NCBI GenBank assembly: GCA_019925795.1
Contig: CM034314.1
Location: 36,449,774 to 36,513,773 of the forward strand
Origin: Dendrobium chrysotoxum
Taxonomy: Eukaryota > Streptophyta > Magnoliopsida > Asparagales > Orchidaceae
Direction of reading: 5' to 3'
Length of the DNA: 64,000 nt
Shown: positions 44,485-57,020 of the stretch, in pieces
Numbering within the stretch: position 1 is the stretch's first letter
How the letters are laid out: every line of letters begins with the position of its first letter
Notes under the pieces: model-generated
What the model was told of the DNA's origin: nothing
The model's input: only the letters and a program-made list of their open reading frames with translations
Databases searched by the model: none
Made by a program: the position numbers and the translations under genes

Positions 44485-45661
44485 TCTCTAGTTCTCTCTA
44501 GCTTCAACTCTTGCTTGTCCTCATAAAAATAAAAAAATCTATAATTTTGGTTAATCAAATAAACAAATAAAAATGATAATTTAAATTTACTAAAGTATAT
44601 GATATTATATCACGATCTAGAAGTAGTTGAAATGAGTAAAGTTATAATCCTAGTTTAGAAAATACTAAAAATCATCCTAACCAATCATCATTTTTATTGC
44701 TTAATTTGAATTTGCATGTTATGAATATGATCATTAAAATTTGAATTGAATAATATAGCTTAAAGATTAGATGTATTTATAGTTAAAATTGAAATTTTAT
44801 AAGTTCACAAGTATTTATACTAGTTCTCCCACCTTATCCTTTATAAAATTAAGTATAAGATTGTAGCCAGACTCCAAGCTTTTTACCTAATACCATACCA
44901 ATTTTTTATTGTACTCACTTTCATTTTTTTCCTATTCTATTCTTTTCTTTTTAAAACTCTTTTCACTTTATTTTTTGTGAGTAGATAGTTAATAATTTTG
45001 AATATCAATTTTACTTAAAATCTTCTTACAATCTTAATGAGTTTAATGTAAGGATTTAATAAGATTGCTAATTCCAAATTTATGTTGCTTATGATTTTTA
45101 ATTTTAATCTACTCATATATATTCTTTAACCTTAATTATTCATCTTCAATTCAAAGGTCAATTTATAAACGTATATCTTATAAATTCAAGTTATGTCAAT
45201 AATTTAAATGTTTTATGTTAGTTAATTATTAATTTTTCTAATCTATAAATTATAAAGTAGTATTCATTTTTATTATTATCCTAATTTTGCATGATTTTTA
45301 ATTATTATTTTATTAGGGTTAATTAAATATTCAGAATGCTGAGATATGAATGGAAGTTAATATAAAAATTTAAGCAAAAGGGGAATTTAATCAAATGTAA
45401 ATAACAACACATATAAAAATTAATAAATACATATATTTTCATATGAATGATAGAAAGGTACAAAACATGTTATACAAAATAAGCTAATACATCATAAAGA
45501 TAACTAGTGTTATAAGTGTCACCACACATTCAGTGGCTATCAAAGCCATAACTAATCATCAGACTAGTACAATACTATCACTTCATCATGTTACTGGGAT
45601 CCCCCTGAAGCAACGAAATGAAAAAGAAACAAAATAAAAATATGCTATATAATAAAAGTAA

Positions 45662-45707
<46 letters not shown>

Positions 45708-46144
45708 ATCAAGATAAGAAAAACTCCTAATTAGTAAAGTCTGGGTCTTCCTCCTTCTCCTCCTCATTATCATCATGGCCTCTCTCAGTAGACTGCCATA
45801 CAAAAGGATTATAAAATGGTGCAGATGGAAACTAAAGTTGATCAGGATGCTTCACAAATGGACTACTTCTAAACATTCCTATAGGAGCATCATTAAAGTT
45901 AGTGGTGTATGTGTACTGTTTTTTCTTATGATCCATACTGTAGGACATCCTCATCCTCATCAAATTTTTGAAAGGGTGCTTTTTATTTCAAGGTCAAATA
46001 ATAAATGCTCATTTTTATGTCTATAAAGCATGCAATCATGAATATGCAATCAACAATAAAATTAAATAAAAAGAAAAGATTTAAGTAGGTTTAACTATGC
46101 AATTAATTCAATAATATAGTTAAAATTGCAAAAAATAAAATACT
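44485..46144 (-). other. Second Athila internal non-coding part
   Basis: The left part aligns with 30511-31500 of the first Athila element. The right part (about 45960-46144) aligns with its 5' leader. Nothing of gag or pol remains, so the deletion junction lies between about 45480 and 45960. A (CT)20 microsatellite lies at 45665-45704. No gene is supported. Confidence 0.6.
45665..45704. repeat. (CT)20 microsatellite
   Basis: Twenty uninterrupted CT units near the Athila deletion junction. Confidence 0.95.
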
Positions 46145-46162
46145 TCCCACGCAATGATGCCA
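46145..46162 (-). promoter_or_regulatory. Second Athila primer-binding site, tRNA-Asp-like
   Basis: The minus strand reads TGGCATCATTGCGTGGGA, close to the tRNA-Asp complement, a few bases inside the 5' LTR start at 46168. Confidence 0.65.
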
Positions 46163-46167
46163 AAACT

Positions 46168-46247
46168 TGATGAGGGCTGTTGAGTGAACTTTGAATTGTA
46201 GAAAATTTTAGGGCTCTATCACCCCTAAACTATGCTTAGGTTTTCTT
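46168..46247 (-). repeat. Second Athila 5' LTR, left part
   Basis: Matches 40217-40295. It is interrupted at 46248 by S4 and continues at 55270. Confidence 0.75.
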
Positions 46248-48241
46248 TGTTGGATGACTATGGCACCCCAAGAGGTGGGGGGGATTAATTGGGATATTTT
46301 TAAAATTTTTATTAAAAGAAGGAAATTAAAATAATTTTAATACTATTTTGTAAAGAATAAATAATCACACAAATTTTATGAAAATGATAATGAAAAAATG
46401 ATGCAATAAATGAAAATAAGAGGCACAATATGTTTATGTGGTTTGGCCCAGATTTCAATCCGACCTATATCCATGCCAGCCAACTTTCAGGCTAGAATCC
46501 ACTAATCCCAGGTTTGCCTTGCAAACTTGCTTCTTCAAACTAAAGAAGTTTTTTACAACCTAAGTACTCTCATATACAGGTGAGTACAATCCAATCTAAT
46601 TACAATTTAAGCATCACTAAGCCAATTAGCTTAAATCAAGAAAAAGATAAATATAATTTGATGTAAATAATACAAGCTCAAATTATCTTGCAATAAAATG
46701 ACCAAAATAGTTGAGGTGATCTTACAATTTAATTTTAATCACCTCTATACTTGCAAATGAAATGTAAAATTTGCTCACTTTAAGATAGATTTATATAAAA
46801 ATATTAATAATATTTTAAATAAAAGTTATTTTCTTTCTGATTTAAATTATAACTCCTCAAATCATATAATACTTTTGAAAATGAATTAGATTTGAAATAC
46901 AAAACTATGCCACATAAAAGGAAATAAAAATACTTACTCTGTTATCTTTATGGATTTAAAAGATTTAATATAGAAAACTTAATATAAGATTCTCAACTAA
47001 TATTTCACCAAATAATAAATTTTTCAAGAAAAAATATATAATGAAAAACTAAAACAATAGGAAGTAAAAATTTTGGAAAAGAAAGCAAACTCAAGAACTC
47101 CAAGAGACATTACAGGATTTAGTGTGTTGAAGATTTTAAACCAAGAATTTGATCTCACAAATGAAAAGAGCTCTTAGAATAAAAATTAAAATTTCTCCTC
47201 TCAAGATTTAGGATGTAAGAAAGGAAAAAGAAATGGAGAATATGCTGGAGTTTTTCTCTTGAATAGCCCTCATATGAAGAGAAAGAGGGGTATTTAAAAG
47301 GGAAAGGATAAGTAAAGCCAAATTTGAATAAAACTAAAAATTTAATATTAATTTATCAACTAATAATATTATATTTGATAAATAATTCATTTATATTAAA
47401 GAAATATAAGTTTTAAATGGCTATAAAATGGCTAGTCACATGGACAAGTCAAAAAGTTTTCATATACTTTCAAAACAAGGCAAAAATGGCTACCCAATAA
47501 ATAATATTAAAATTGGATAATATTTAGAAATTTTTTATAAATTCAATATAGCTCCAAATGGTTCATATAACCTATCAAAATCTATTTACAAAATCTAGGG
47601 AATCTAAACAAATAAAAATTAAACCACGATTCCATCAAAATCAAACTATATGCAGCAAAATAAAAAACATATGCATATATTCATATATTTAAAGATATAT
47701 TAAATATTTATATAGCAATATGATGTAATTTAGATAAAATTAATTATACATCAGTAAATTTATAATAGACAAGTTAAATTTAAATTGAATACGTAATAAA
47801 TTTTAATCCCAAAAGCTTATTACATTTAATTTTCCTTATTAATTATCTTTCCATAATTATTAACAATGAAGCTTATAAAATTTATTTAATAAATGAATCT
47901 TTTAGATTTCAAAATCATGCTTATTATTCTTAGTTAATAATATGTAAATCATTTTAATAGATATTTAAATTATGAGCAAATCAAACCATATAAATAAATA
48001 TTAGTGGACCACTAACATACTCCTACGTTAATATAAAAATCTTCAAGCTTTCCATCTTAGTCCATGTTGAGTTCTTTTAGGTCAAATTTTGATTAAACTT
48101 GAGTTGTGCAATGTAAATCCCATATAAGTAATTGTCATTCACATCCATCAAATCATTTAACACACAAATTAGAACATCCAAGCATATATTTATTATCATC
48201 AAAATCTCTAGAATGGGTCATGATGTAGATAATATCAATAA
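46248..48241 (-). repeat. S4 3' LTR
   Basis: Starts TGTTGGATGACTATGG and ends ATATCAATA; the last CA has become TA compared with ATATCAACA in the 5' LTR. The conserved R/U5 motif lies at about 46434-46475. Confidence 0.85.
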
Positions 48242-48560
48242 TCTCCTATTTTTTTATGATGATAAACTTATGTTAGGTATAGTTATAATAAAGGTGCAAA
48301 TTAACCTTTAATCATAACTTTTAAGCATTAGAAAAATATATATAATAATTGAGAAATATTTTTAAATGCTAAAAATATGCTAAGAAAAATAATTCTCCCC
48401 CTAAATATATGCATATAAAAAGAATTATGACCAATATATATAGTTCTTCTCTCCCTTTGACAACATCAAAAAGAAATTTAAATATTAGGGTATAACATCC
48501 TAAGTATACGTCTTAACATGCAAAATCTCTCTCAGCTAATAATTTTGTAAAAATATTAGC
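48242..48560 (-). other. S4 3' non-coding region with polypurine tracts
   Basis: At the LTR border the minus strand reads AAAAAAATAGGAGAT. Near 48450 a second tract reads GTTGTCAAAGGGAGAG, the Sirevirus-type repeated polypurine motif also seen in S3. No gene. Confidence 0.65.
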
Positions 48561-49860
48561 TATTTGAGAATCTGTGTTTACAAAATATATATTCACATCA
48601 CCTTTATTAACATTATCTCTAATAAAATGATGTCTAATCTCTATGTATTTAGTTTATGAGTGTTGTATAGGATTTTTTGTTAAACTAATAGCACTTGTGT
48701 TATCACATTTAATGGAAATATTTTTAAGCTTAATTTCAAAATCTTCTAATTATTATTTTAGCCATAAAACTTAAGCAACACAACTACTTTCAGCTATGTA
48801 CTCTACTTCATCAGTGGATAAAGCGATAGAGTTTTATTTTCTAGAAGACCAAGAAATAAGTGATGATCCTAAAAATTGATAAGTTCCAGATATACTTTTT
48901 CTATCAACTTTACAATCAGTATAGTCTGCATCAGAATATGCAACTAAATTACATAATAATAAATTTTTGGGATACCATAAGCTTAACATAGGAGTTCCTA
49001 TTAAATAACAAAATATTTGCTTAACTACTGTTAAGTGTGTTTTCTTTGGATTAGCTCGAAATCTTACACACAAATATATGACAAACATAATATCAGGCCT
49101 ATAAGTATTAAGATACAAAAGTAAACATATCATACTCCTATATAGCTTTTGATCTATTGGTTTTCCTGATTTATCAAAATCAAGTTTAGTTGATGGGGTT
49201 ATAGAGGTTTTACTCAATTTGAATTTCTTCATATCAAACTTTTCTAATAATTCATTTGCATACTTGGTTTGACATATGAATGTGCCGGACTCTAGTAGTT
49301 TTACTTGAAGTCCTAAGAAAAAGGTTATTTCTCCCATCATACTCATTTCAAATTCCTTTAACATTAATAAGGAAAGCTCATGGCATAAACTTTTATTTAT
49401 ACTTCCAAATATTATATCATCAACATATATCTGCATAATAATCAATTCATCTCCAAAATTTTTGATAAAAAGAGTTGTATTTACCTTATCTTTTTTAAAA
49501 TTATGTTCAATTAACAACTTACTTAACCTATCATACCAAGCAAGTGAAGCTTGTTTTAAACCATATAATTCTTTCTTTAATTTATACATATGATTAGAAA
49601 AATTAATACTTTTAAAACCTGGTGGTTGTTCTACAAATACATCTTGATCAATATACCCATTCAAAAATACACTTTTGGCATCCATTTGAAAAAGTTTGAA
49701 GTCCTTAAAATAAGCAAAGGCAAGGAGTAGTTGAATGGCCTCTAGTCTTGCTACAAGTGCAAAAGATTCTTTACTATTCATTCTATTTGCGTGTACCCTT
49801 GTGCAACTAATCTGGCTTTATTTCTAATAATACTTCTAGAGTCATCTAGCTTATTTTAAT
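48561..49860 (-). pseudogene. pol: Copia reverse transcriptase and RNase H (S4)
   Basis: The main open part (48834-49781, 315 codons) has VARLEAIQLL, FQMDAKSVFLNGYID, LYGLKQASLAWYDRL, then the intact palm box MQIYVDDIIFGS near 49420, FEMSMMGEITFFLGLQ and the connection. RNase H starts at AYSDADYTDCKVDRKS and runs past a stop at 48834 to the DNTSAISLTKNP and FTKLL stretches near 48560-48730. Upstream frames toward integrase (49790-50410) are shifted. Few differences disrupt the RT core itself, but the full polyprotein is broken. Confidence 0.87.
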
Positions 49861-51500
49861 AGACCCATTTAGTTTCAATTATGTTTTCATCATGAGGTCT
49901 TGGGATTAACTCTCAAATATCATTTCTTACAAATTGGTTAAGTTACACTTCCATAGTAATTATCCAAAAATTATCTTGTAAAGCTCATCTATATTTCTAG
50001 GTTCAATTTCTGATAGAAATGCAGAATGTTCTATCTCATCCCTAAGGTTTCTCTTAGTCTTAACACCTTAAGAAAGATCACCAATTATTAATTTTTTTGG
50101 GTAATTTCTATTATATCTCCATTCTTTAGGAAATGAATCATCTTATTTTTCCTCCAAATTTATTTTTTTATATTCTCAATATCATCATCATTCAAATTAT
50201 TTCTTATTAAATCTGTAGAATTTTTATCAAAAATTATATGAACGGATTCTTTAATAATTAATTTTCTCTTATTAAAAACTCTAAAAGATTTTTTAAAAAT
50301 TAAATATCCTAAAAATATATCATCATCAAACTTACTATCAAATTAACCTAAAGGATCCTTGTCATTATTTAAAATAAAATACTTACATTCAAAAATATAT
50401 AAATGACTAATCTTATGTTTCTTTCCATAAATATTTTATAAGGGTCTTTTTAAGAATAGGTCTTGAATAAACTCTATTTGTAACATAACATGTTGTGTTT
50501 ATTGCTTCTACCCAAAAATACTTTGGAAGTTTATATTCATCTAACATTAATCTTATTAATTCTACCAAAGTATGATTCTTTCTTTCAACTACACTATTTT
50601 GTTGAGGAGTAATAGGTGCTAAAAAATTATATATAATTCCATTTTCATCACAATAATTTTCAAATAATTTATTTTTAAATTCTCCATCATGATCTATTTG
50701 AATTCTATGAATCAAATAATCTTGTTCTCTTTGAATATACTTAGCAAATTTTCTAAAATCATCAAATGCATTTTTTTTTGTTAGCTAAAAATAATACCCA
50801 AGTATATCTTGAATAATCATCTACAATAAAAAATTCATAATTTTTAGCACCTAAACTAGTTGTATTAATTGGCCCAAATAAGTACATGTGTAATAATTCT
50901 ACAGGTCCACTCATAGAAATTATATTTTTACTTTTGAATGAATTTTTCATATGTTTACCATGAATATATGCATCACATATAGAATCAAAATGAAAATTAA
51001 TTTTTGGTAAACCAACTACTAAATCAAGTTTAGAAATTTTATTTAAAGTATGGATATTATCATGACATAGCCTTCTATGTCATAACCAAGCATCATCATT
51101 TATAAATTTCATGCAAAGTAAATTTAAATTAATATCATTTGTATCCTCTAAATCAATTAAATAAATATTTTTATATCTATTTCTAATAAGAAAAATAGTT
51201 TCATTATTTCTAATAATACAATGTGAAGCATAAAAAGAAATATTTTAACCTTTATCACATAATTAACTAATTGATATTAAGTTATGTTTTAAATTAGAAA
51301 TAAATAAGACTTTTTCTAAAGTAATAGAGTTCTTACATATACATCCAATGCCAATAATCTTTCCCTTTGCATTATCTCCATATGTGACATATCCTCCATT
51401 ACTTGGTTCTAATGTAGAGAAATTTGCTTTATCGCCTATCATATGTCTTGAGCATCCACTGTGTAAGTACTACATGCCTTCATTGATTTTTACTTTCAAG
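49861..51500 (-). pseudogene. pol: Copia protease and integrase (S4)
   Basis: The protease motif near 51440-51480 reads YLHSGCSRHMIGD: the catalytic aspartate of DSG is replaced by histidine. The integrase zinc-binding part follows with HRRLCHDN, but CDAY replaces the second CxxC cysteine near 50980. The catalytic core is in two open pieces: 50762-50950 (HMYLFGPINT, VDDYSRYTW) and 50413-50715 (IQIDHDGEFKN, NFLAPITPQQNSVVERKN). HMYLFGP replaces the first catalytic aspartate by tyrosine. The C-terminal part is decayed. Not functional. Confidence 0.82.
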
Positions 51501-51710
51501 GCATTCCTACAAAAGAAAATCAAATGTTAACTTTTGGAAGCCAAATATTTTTAGGTCCACATTCTAATTGAGTAGTTTGATAAATATTATGTATGGTATA
51601 TGAAGTGCTTGATTTTTTGGAATGCATACAAAAGATGATTGTTTAGCATTCTGTGATATATGAGCATAACAATCAAATGTGATATATTCTTTTCTACCAT
51701 AATAATTATA

Positions 51711-53197
51711 CTAAATATTAGTGTTTGTATATGTCTTAGCATGATGTCTATGTGACATATAAGAAGAATTTTTATTTGATGTTGTACTTGATGGAACTTT
51801 ATAATGAACTTGTGATTTCATGCATAAATCTAATTTTACTTTTAAAAGAATTTTTTCTCTTTCAAGTTTACAAACAAGCAAAGAACAATCTAATAAAGAA
51901 CTATTTTCTTTTTTCAAATCATCACATTCATTTTTTAGATCATTAAAAAGCATATCTACATTTTTATGCTCTTTTTCTAAAATATTATACTTTATTTTTT
52001 ATTTTTATATTCAATAACTAATTCATTAAATGTATCATCTAATTCTATATAAGATATATCATTACATACCTCTTGAGAATCGTAATCAGATTCTCCTCCT
52101 GCTATAAGATAAATGTTCACCTCTTTGTCTGATGAACTTGATTCATCTGAATATGGGTTGGCCCATAGAGCATTCTTCTTCTTCATAAAATGCTTCTTTT
52201 CCTTCTTGTCACTATTTCTCTCTATATCCATCTCTTTCTTCTTTGAATAGATAAGATCTGGATAAGCTCCTCTTATATCTCCAGGCTTCTTACAATGGTA
52301 GCAAATAATCCCTTCTCCTGTAAAAAATTTCTTAGTTTGAAATTTATAATTTTTGGATTTCTTATACCTTTGGTTTTTCTTCCTTAGTAAGCTTCCAAGT
52401 CTTCTTAAAAGCATGGCCACCTTATCTCTATCTTCATTAGAACTTGATGAACTAGGTTCAACATTATCATCAACATGTAAGGAAATGGTTTTACCTTTCT
52501 CTTTCTCTTTCTTAGAGGAGCTATCCAACTTATCCCTTTGAGCTATAATCTGTTCATGTGCTATCAAAGAACCCAAAAGCTGATCAAGTGGATAAGTAGA
52601 TAAATCTTTAGCCTCACTAATTACAGTTACATTAGCATCCCACTCTTTGGGAAGGCATCCAATAATCTTATAGATTAAGTCTTGATTCTTATATATTCTT
52701 CTAAGAGAATGTAATGTATTAGTTATTTTCATAAATCTTATATACATATCAGAAATAGATTCAGAAGAAGACATATGAAATAATTCATATTCATGAATAA
52801 GTTTATTTATGTGAGCATCTTTAACCTCACTAATGCTTTCATATGTTATAATTAATTTATCCCAAATTTCTTTTACTGAATTTAACATGGAAATTTTCAT
52901 GTAATCATTTGGAAGAAGTGAACAATGCAAAGTATTACAAGCCGTAGCATTTAACTCATCTAATTTCCTCTCTAATGCAGTCCATTCATCAAAAGGTTTT
53001 TTAATTTTAATTCCATTAATTTCCTTAGTGGGTGTATGATATTGGTGTGTAAGCATGTGCCACATATGAGAGTCTTATCCTCTTAAGATTATACTAATTC
53101 TATTTTTCTAATAATCAAAAGGAACATTATCTAATAATGGTGGTCGATGAGTGGATTGTCCTTTGAGAAGTAAACCCTTAGGAAAATCTTATGCCAT
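51711..53197 (-). pseudogene. gag: Sirevirus gag (S4)
   Basis: An ATG at 53197 lies 69 bp inside the LTR, but its third codon is a stop. The readable frame runs 51992-53065 (357 codons): MWHMLTHQYHTP, LNATACNTLHCSL, YESISEVKDAHINKL, then IIGCLPKEWDANVTVI of the UBN2-like Gag core. The zinc knuckle near 52290 reads CYHCKKPGDIRGAYP, with both the histidine and the last cysteine lost. A coiled coil (LKNECDDLKKENSSLL) follows in another frame at 51711-51953. This long open frame has few breaks compared with S3 gag. Confidence 0.85.
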
Positions 53198-53251
53198 AGT
53201 TTATAAGTCGATCTACTTTAGGATGTTAAGCCAAAATAAAAAGAGCCAAGG

Positions 53252-53263
53252 CTTTGATACTAA
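53252..53263 (-). promoter_or_regulatory. S4 primer-binding site, tRNA-iMet type
   Basis: The minus strand reads TAGTATCAAAGC, two changes from the intact site of S3, two bases inside the 5' LTR. Confidence 0.8.
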
Positions 53264-53265
53264 TT

Positions 53266-55264
53266 GTTGGATGACTATGGAACCCCAAGAGGGTGGGTGA
53301 ATTGAGATTTTTTTAGAAATTATATTAAAAGAAGGAAATTAAAATAATTTTAAAGCTATTTTATAAAGAATAAATAATCATACAAATTTTATGAAAATGA
53401 TAAAGAAAAATTGATGCAATAAATGAAAATAAAAGATAATATTTTTACGTGGTTCGGCCCAGATTCCAATCTGACCTACGTCTACGCTAGCCAACTCTTG
53501 GGGTAGAATCCACTAATCCCAGGTTTGCCTTATAATTCTCACTTCTTTAAACCAAAGAAGTTCTTTACAACCTAAGTACTCCCCTACACAGGCAAGTACA
53601 ACCCAATCTAATTATAATTTAAGCATCGCTAAGCCAAATGGATTAGATCAAGAAAAAGAAAAATAAAATTTAATGTAAATAATACAAGCTCAAATTATCT
53701 TGTAATAAAATGACTAAAATATTTGAGGTGATCTTATAATTTAATTTTAATCATCTCACTATTTACAAATGTAATATAAAATTTACTCACCATAAGATAG
53801 ATTTATATAAAAATATGAATAATATTTTAAATAAAAATATTTTTCTTCCTGATTTAAACTATAACTCCTCAAATTATATAATACTTTTAAAAATGAATTA
53901 GATTTGAAATATAAAACTATGCCACATTAAAGGAAATAAAAATACTTGCTTTATTATATCTTTATGGATTTAAAAAATTTAACATAAAAAACTTAATATA
54001 ACATTATCAATTAGTACTTTACTAAGTAATAAATTTTTTAAGAAAAAATATATGATGAAAAACTAAAATAATAGCAAGTAAAAAAATTGAAAAAGAAAGC
54101 CAACACAAGAACTCCAAGAGAGTTACAGGATTTAGTGCGTTGAAGCTTTCCAACCAAGAATTTGATCTCGTAAATGAAAGAGCTCTTGGAATGAAAATTA
54201 AAGTTTCTCCTCTCAAGATTTAGCATGTAAGAAAGGAAAAAGGAATGGAGGAAATGCTGGACTTTTTCTCTTGAATAGCCCTCACATGAAGAGAAAGAGG
54301 GGTATTTAAAGGGAAAGGGTAAGTAAAGCCAAATTTGAATAAAACTAATAATCTAATATTAATTTATCAACTAATAATATTATATTTGATAAATAATTTA
54401 TTTATATTAAAGAAATATAAGTTTTAAATGGCTGTAAAATGGCTAGTCACCTGGACAAGTCAAAAAGTCTTCATATACTTCCAAAATAAGGCAAAAATGG
54501 CTACCCAATAAATAATATTAAAATCAGATAATATTTAGAAATTCATTATAAATTCAATATAGCTCCAAATGGTTCATATAACCTATTAATTTCTATTTAC
54601 AGAATCTAGGGAATCTAAACAAATAAAAGTTAAACCACGCTTCCATCAAAATTAAACCATATTCAGCAAAATAAAAACATATGCATATTTTTATATATTT
54701 AAAGATATATTAAGTATTCATATAATAATATGATGTATTTTAGATAAAATTAATTATACATCAATAAGTTTATAAAAGATAAGTTTAATTTAAAATGAAT
54801 ATGTAATAAATTTTTACCACAAAAGCTTATTATATTTGATTTCCCTGATTAATTATCTTTCCATAATTGATAACAATGAAGCTTATAAAATTTATTTAAT
54901 AAGGGAATCTTATAGATTTTTAAATCATGCTTATTATTCTTAATTAATAATATATAAATCATTTTAATATATATTTAAATTATGAGAAAATTAAATCATG
55001 CAAATAAATATTAGTGGACCACAAACATACACCTACGTTAATATAAAAATATTCAAGCTTTTCATCTTGGTCCATCTTTAGCTTTTTTAGATCAAATTTT
55101 GATTAAACTTTAGTTGTGCAATGTAAATCTCATATAAGTAATTATCATGCACATCCATCAAATCATTACACCTGAAATACTTAACACACAAATTAGAACA
55201 TTCAAGCATATATTTGTTATTATCAAAATATGTAGAATGGGTCATGATGTAGATAATATCAACA
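53266..55264 (-). repeat. S4 5' LTR
   Basis: Plus-strand ends TGTTGGATGAC and ATATCAACA. It matches 46248-48241 throughout. G-tract near 53290; conserved R/U5 motif at about 53449-53491. Confidence 0.85.
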
Positions 55265-55269
55265 TTCAT

Positions 55270-55552
55270 TTGATATAAATAATAATAAAATCCCACTTAA
55301 TATATATAAGTATACATGTTGAATAAAGTAGTAAAGTACTAGAGTAGAGTGACGAACCCATGAGGAAGTATGCTTACATGTAACAAACTACTACTGTTTA
55401 TTATAATTATAATAATTATCCTATAGAAATAAAAAAATAATTTTTGGAGATTCTATTATTGAATAAAATAGTAAAAATATTGGATATAATATGTAATTAT
55501 AGTATTTTGGATTGATGAATTTAAATTGCATATCATTTATAATAAGACTCTT
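55270..55552 (-). repeat. Second Athila 5' LTR, resumed and truncated
   Basis: Matches about 40296-40575. It stops at AATAAGACTCTT, where the S5 chimera begins. Confidence 0.78.
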
Positions 55553-55943
55553 CAGGCATCACACAGGTGGTCCTTATGAACTAGTCCCGAGGCTAACCAA
55601 GAGGGGGGGGGGTGAATTAGTTATTTTAAAAATTTATGAGTAAAAATGATTTAGAAAAATATTTTCAAATGTTTTAAAATAATTACAATCTCGCGATGAT
55701 GTGTAGATGTTCAACAATAACAGAATAATAATCACAATCATACAATTATCAACAGAAAAATAAATGCAAAAAATAATCAGAAAGAACACACCAGATTTTA
55801 TAATGGTTAAATCAACTTGACCTACATCCACTCCCCGGAGCCTTTCCTCCAGGTATTGCAGTAAAACTAAGTGACTCTCTTTCTTCTCCCACAGCAAGGC
55901 GGAGAAGCCTGTACAAAACCTCCTTTCCACCAACCCAGTGAGG

Positions 55944-56099
55944 TAGAGAACCTGGACTCCTTTCGCTTCCTCCTAAAGCAAGCAGAGAACCTGGACTCTT
56001 TTCACTTCCTCCTAAACCAGGCAGAGAACCTGAACTCCTTTTGCTTCCTCCTGAAGCAGGCAGAGAACCTTGATCTTCTTGTAGACGATCCTTCCATGA
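55944..56099 (-). repeat. 39-bp minisatellite, four units, in S5
   Basis: Units begin (C/T)AGAGAACCT at 55944, 55983, 56022 and 56061, each spaced by exactly 39 bp. S3 LTRs have three units. Confidence 0.88.
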
Positions 56100-56334
56100 A
56101 GACACCAAGGATAAGAGATGACGACCGGAGAAGATGACTCAGATCCTTGCTTGGAGCAACCTTTGTGAACACCTCATAAACTCCCCCTCATAAGATCTTT
56201 TCTCTCTCTCCCAAGCTCTCTCTCTCTCCTTCTCAAGTTTTTCATAGGAAAGGAGAGTGGCAAAAGATCTCAATGATTGAACGAAAAAGATCTTAAATAG
56301 GAGGGCTAAAAAATTACCCTAAATCTCAATTGGT

Positions 56335-57020
56335 CGTCAAAGATCATCCAGGACGATCCTTAGATCATCCTATACGATCAGTGTAAAACAGACCCTTTTG
56401 GCTTGGATGATCTGGTTCGTCTAGATGATTAAAAGACAAAATCTGTTTAGATCGTCTGGGACGATCTTGTGATCATCCTGGACGATTATTTTAAACTAGG
56501 AAGATCGTCCAATAGATTCCTCGGGTCGTACAGCCAAACCATGCTGGACGGTTTCAAAATAAATTGATCATCCAGGATGATATGTATATCATCCCGTACG
56601 ATTAGTTCAATATCGAGAATATCGTCCAGTAGATTCCTCGGGTCGTCCAGGTGAAGTACTCTAGACGGTCAGGATTTTTCATGTATCGTCCAGGATAATA
56701 TTGTGATCGTGTAAGATGATATTATCATCTCAATCAAATCTTAATTACTTTTCTTAATCACCAGACTAATTTAGGCATGATTGTAAAGGATTATCCAGGA
56801 TGATATATATATCATCTGGGATGATCAGACTAAAATTCTAAAAATAAAAACTTGCCTAACTCAGTCTGGCAGTTGAGAATTTCTAATTTGAGCATATCAT
56901 CCTGTATGATGAGTCTATCATCCAGGACGATCTGCTTAATCAAACTGACTTAACATGGTCGCCCTAATTAGGGTTTTTATTTTTACTGGATCGTCCAGGA
57001 CAATATAAATATTATACAGG
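56335..57020 (-). promoter_or_regulatory. Palindrome array in S5
   Basis: Units such as GATCATCCAGGACGATC (about 56342) and GATCGTCTGGGACGATC (about 56450) have the GTCC-type core. More arms still keep CG here than in the S3 3' LTR, so this copy looks less CpG-decayed. Confidence 0.82.

Larger units (their letters stand above)
46248..55264 (-). mobile_element. Sirevirus S4, complete structure, inactive
   Basis: 9.02 kb on the minus strand. Two LTRs of about 2.0 kb (46248-48241 and 53266-55264), primer-binding site, gag, protease, integrase, RT, RNase H and polypurine tract are all present in copia order. Flanks TTCTT (46243-46247) and TTCAT (55265-55269) fit a TSD with one change. It sits in the 5' LTR of the second Athila element. 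By eye the LTRs are roughly 90 percent identical in their first 200 bp. Unlike the other Sirevirus LTRs here, these lack a palindrome array. Confidence 0.88.
40217..55552 (-). mobile_element. Second Athila element, internally deleted and twice invaded
   Basis: 3' LTR 40217-44484 (with LINE L1b inside), internal part 44485-46167, 5' LTR 46168-46247 continuing at 55270-55552 (with S4 inside). Without insertions the internal part is only about 1.7 kb: 3' non-coding sequence joined to 5' leader, with no gag or pol. It is a non-autonomous deletion derivative. The 5' LTR is cut at 55552 by the S5 chimera, so its outer TSD cannot be read; left flank TTAGG. Confidence 0.75.

Noticed and set aside
45775..46026. 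83-codon plus-strand frame
   Set aside because: It lies in the Athila leader/deletion region, antisense to element transcription, with no domain and no match in the other Athila copy as a frame.
55812..56137. Overlapping frames on both strands with a 13-residue repeat
   Set aside because: They come from the 39-bp minisatellite in the S5 LTR, which keeps frames open without coding.
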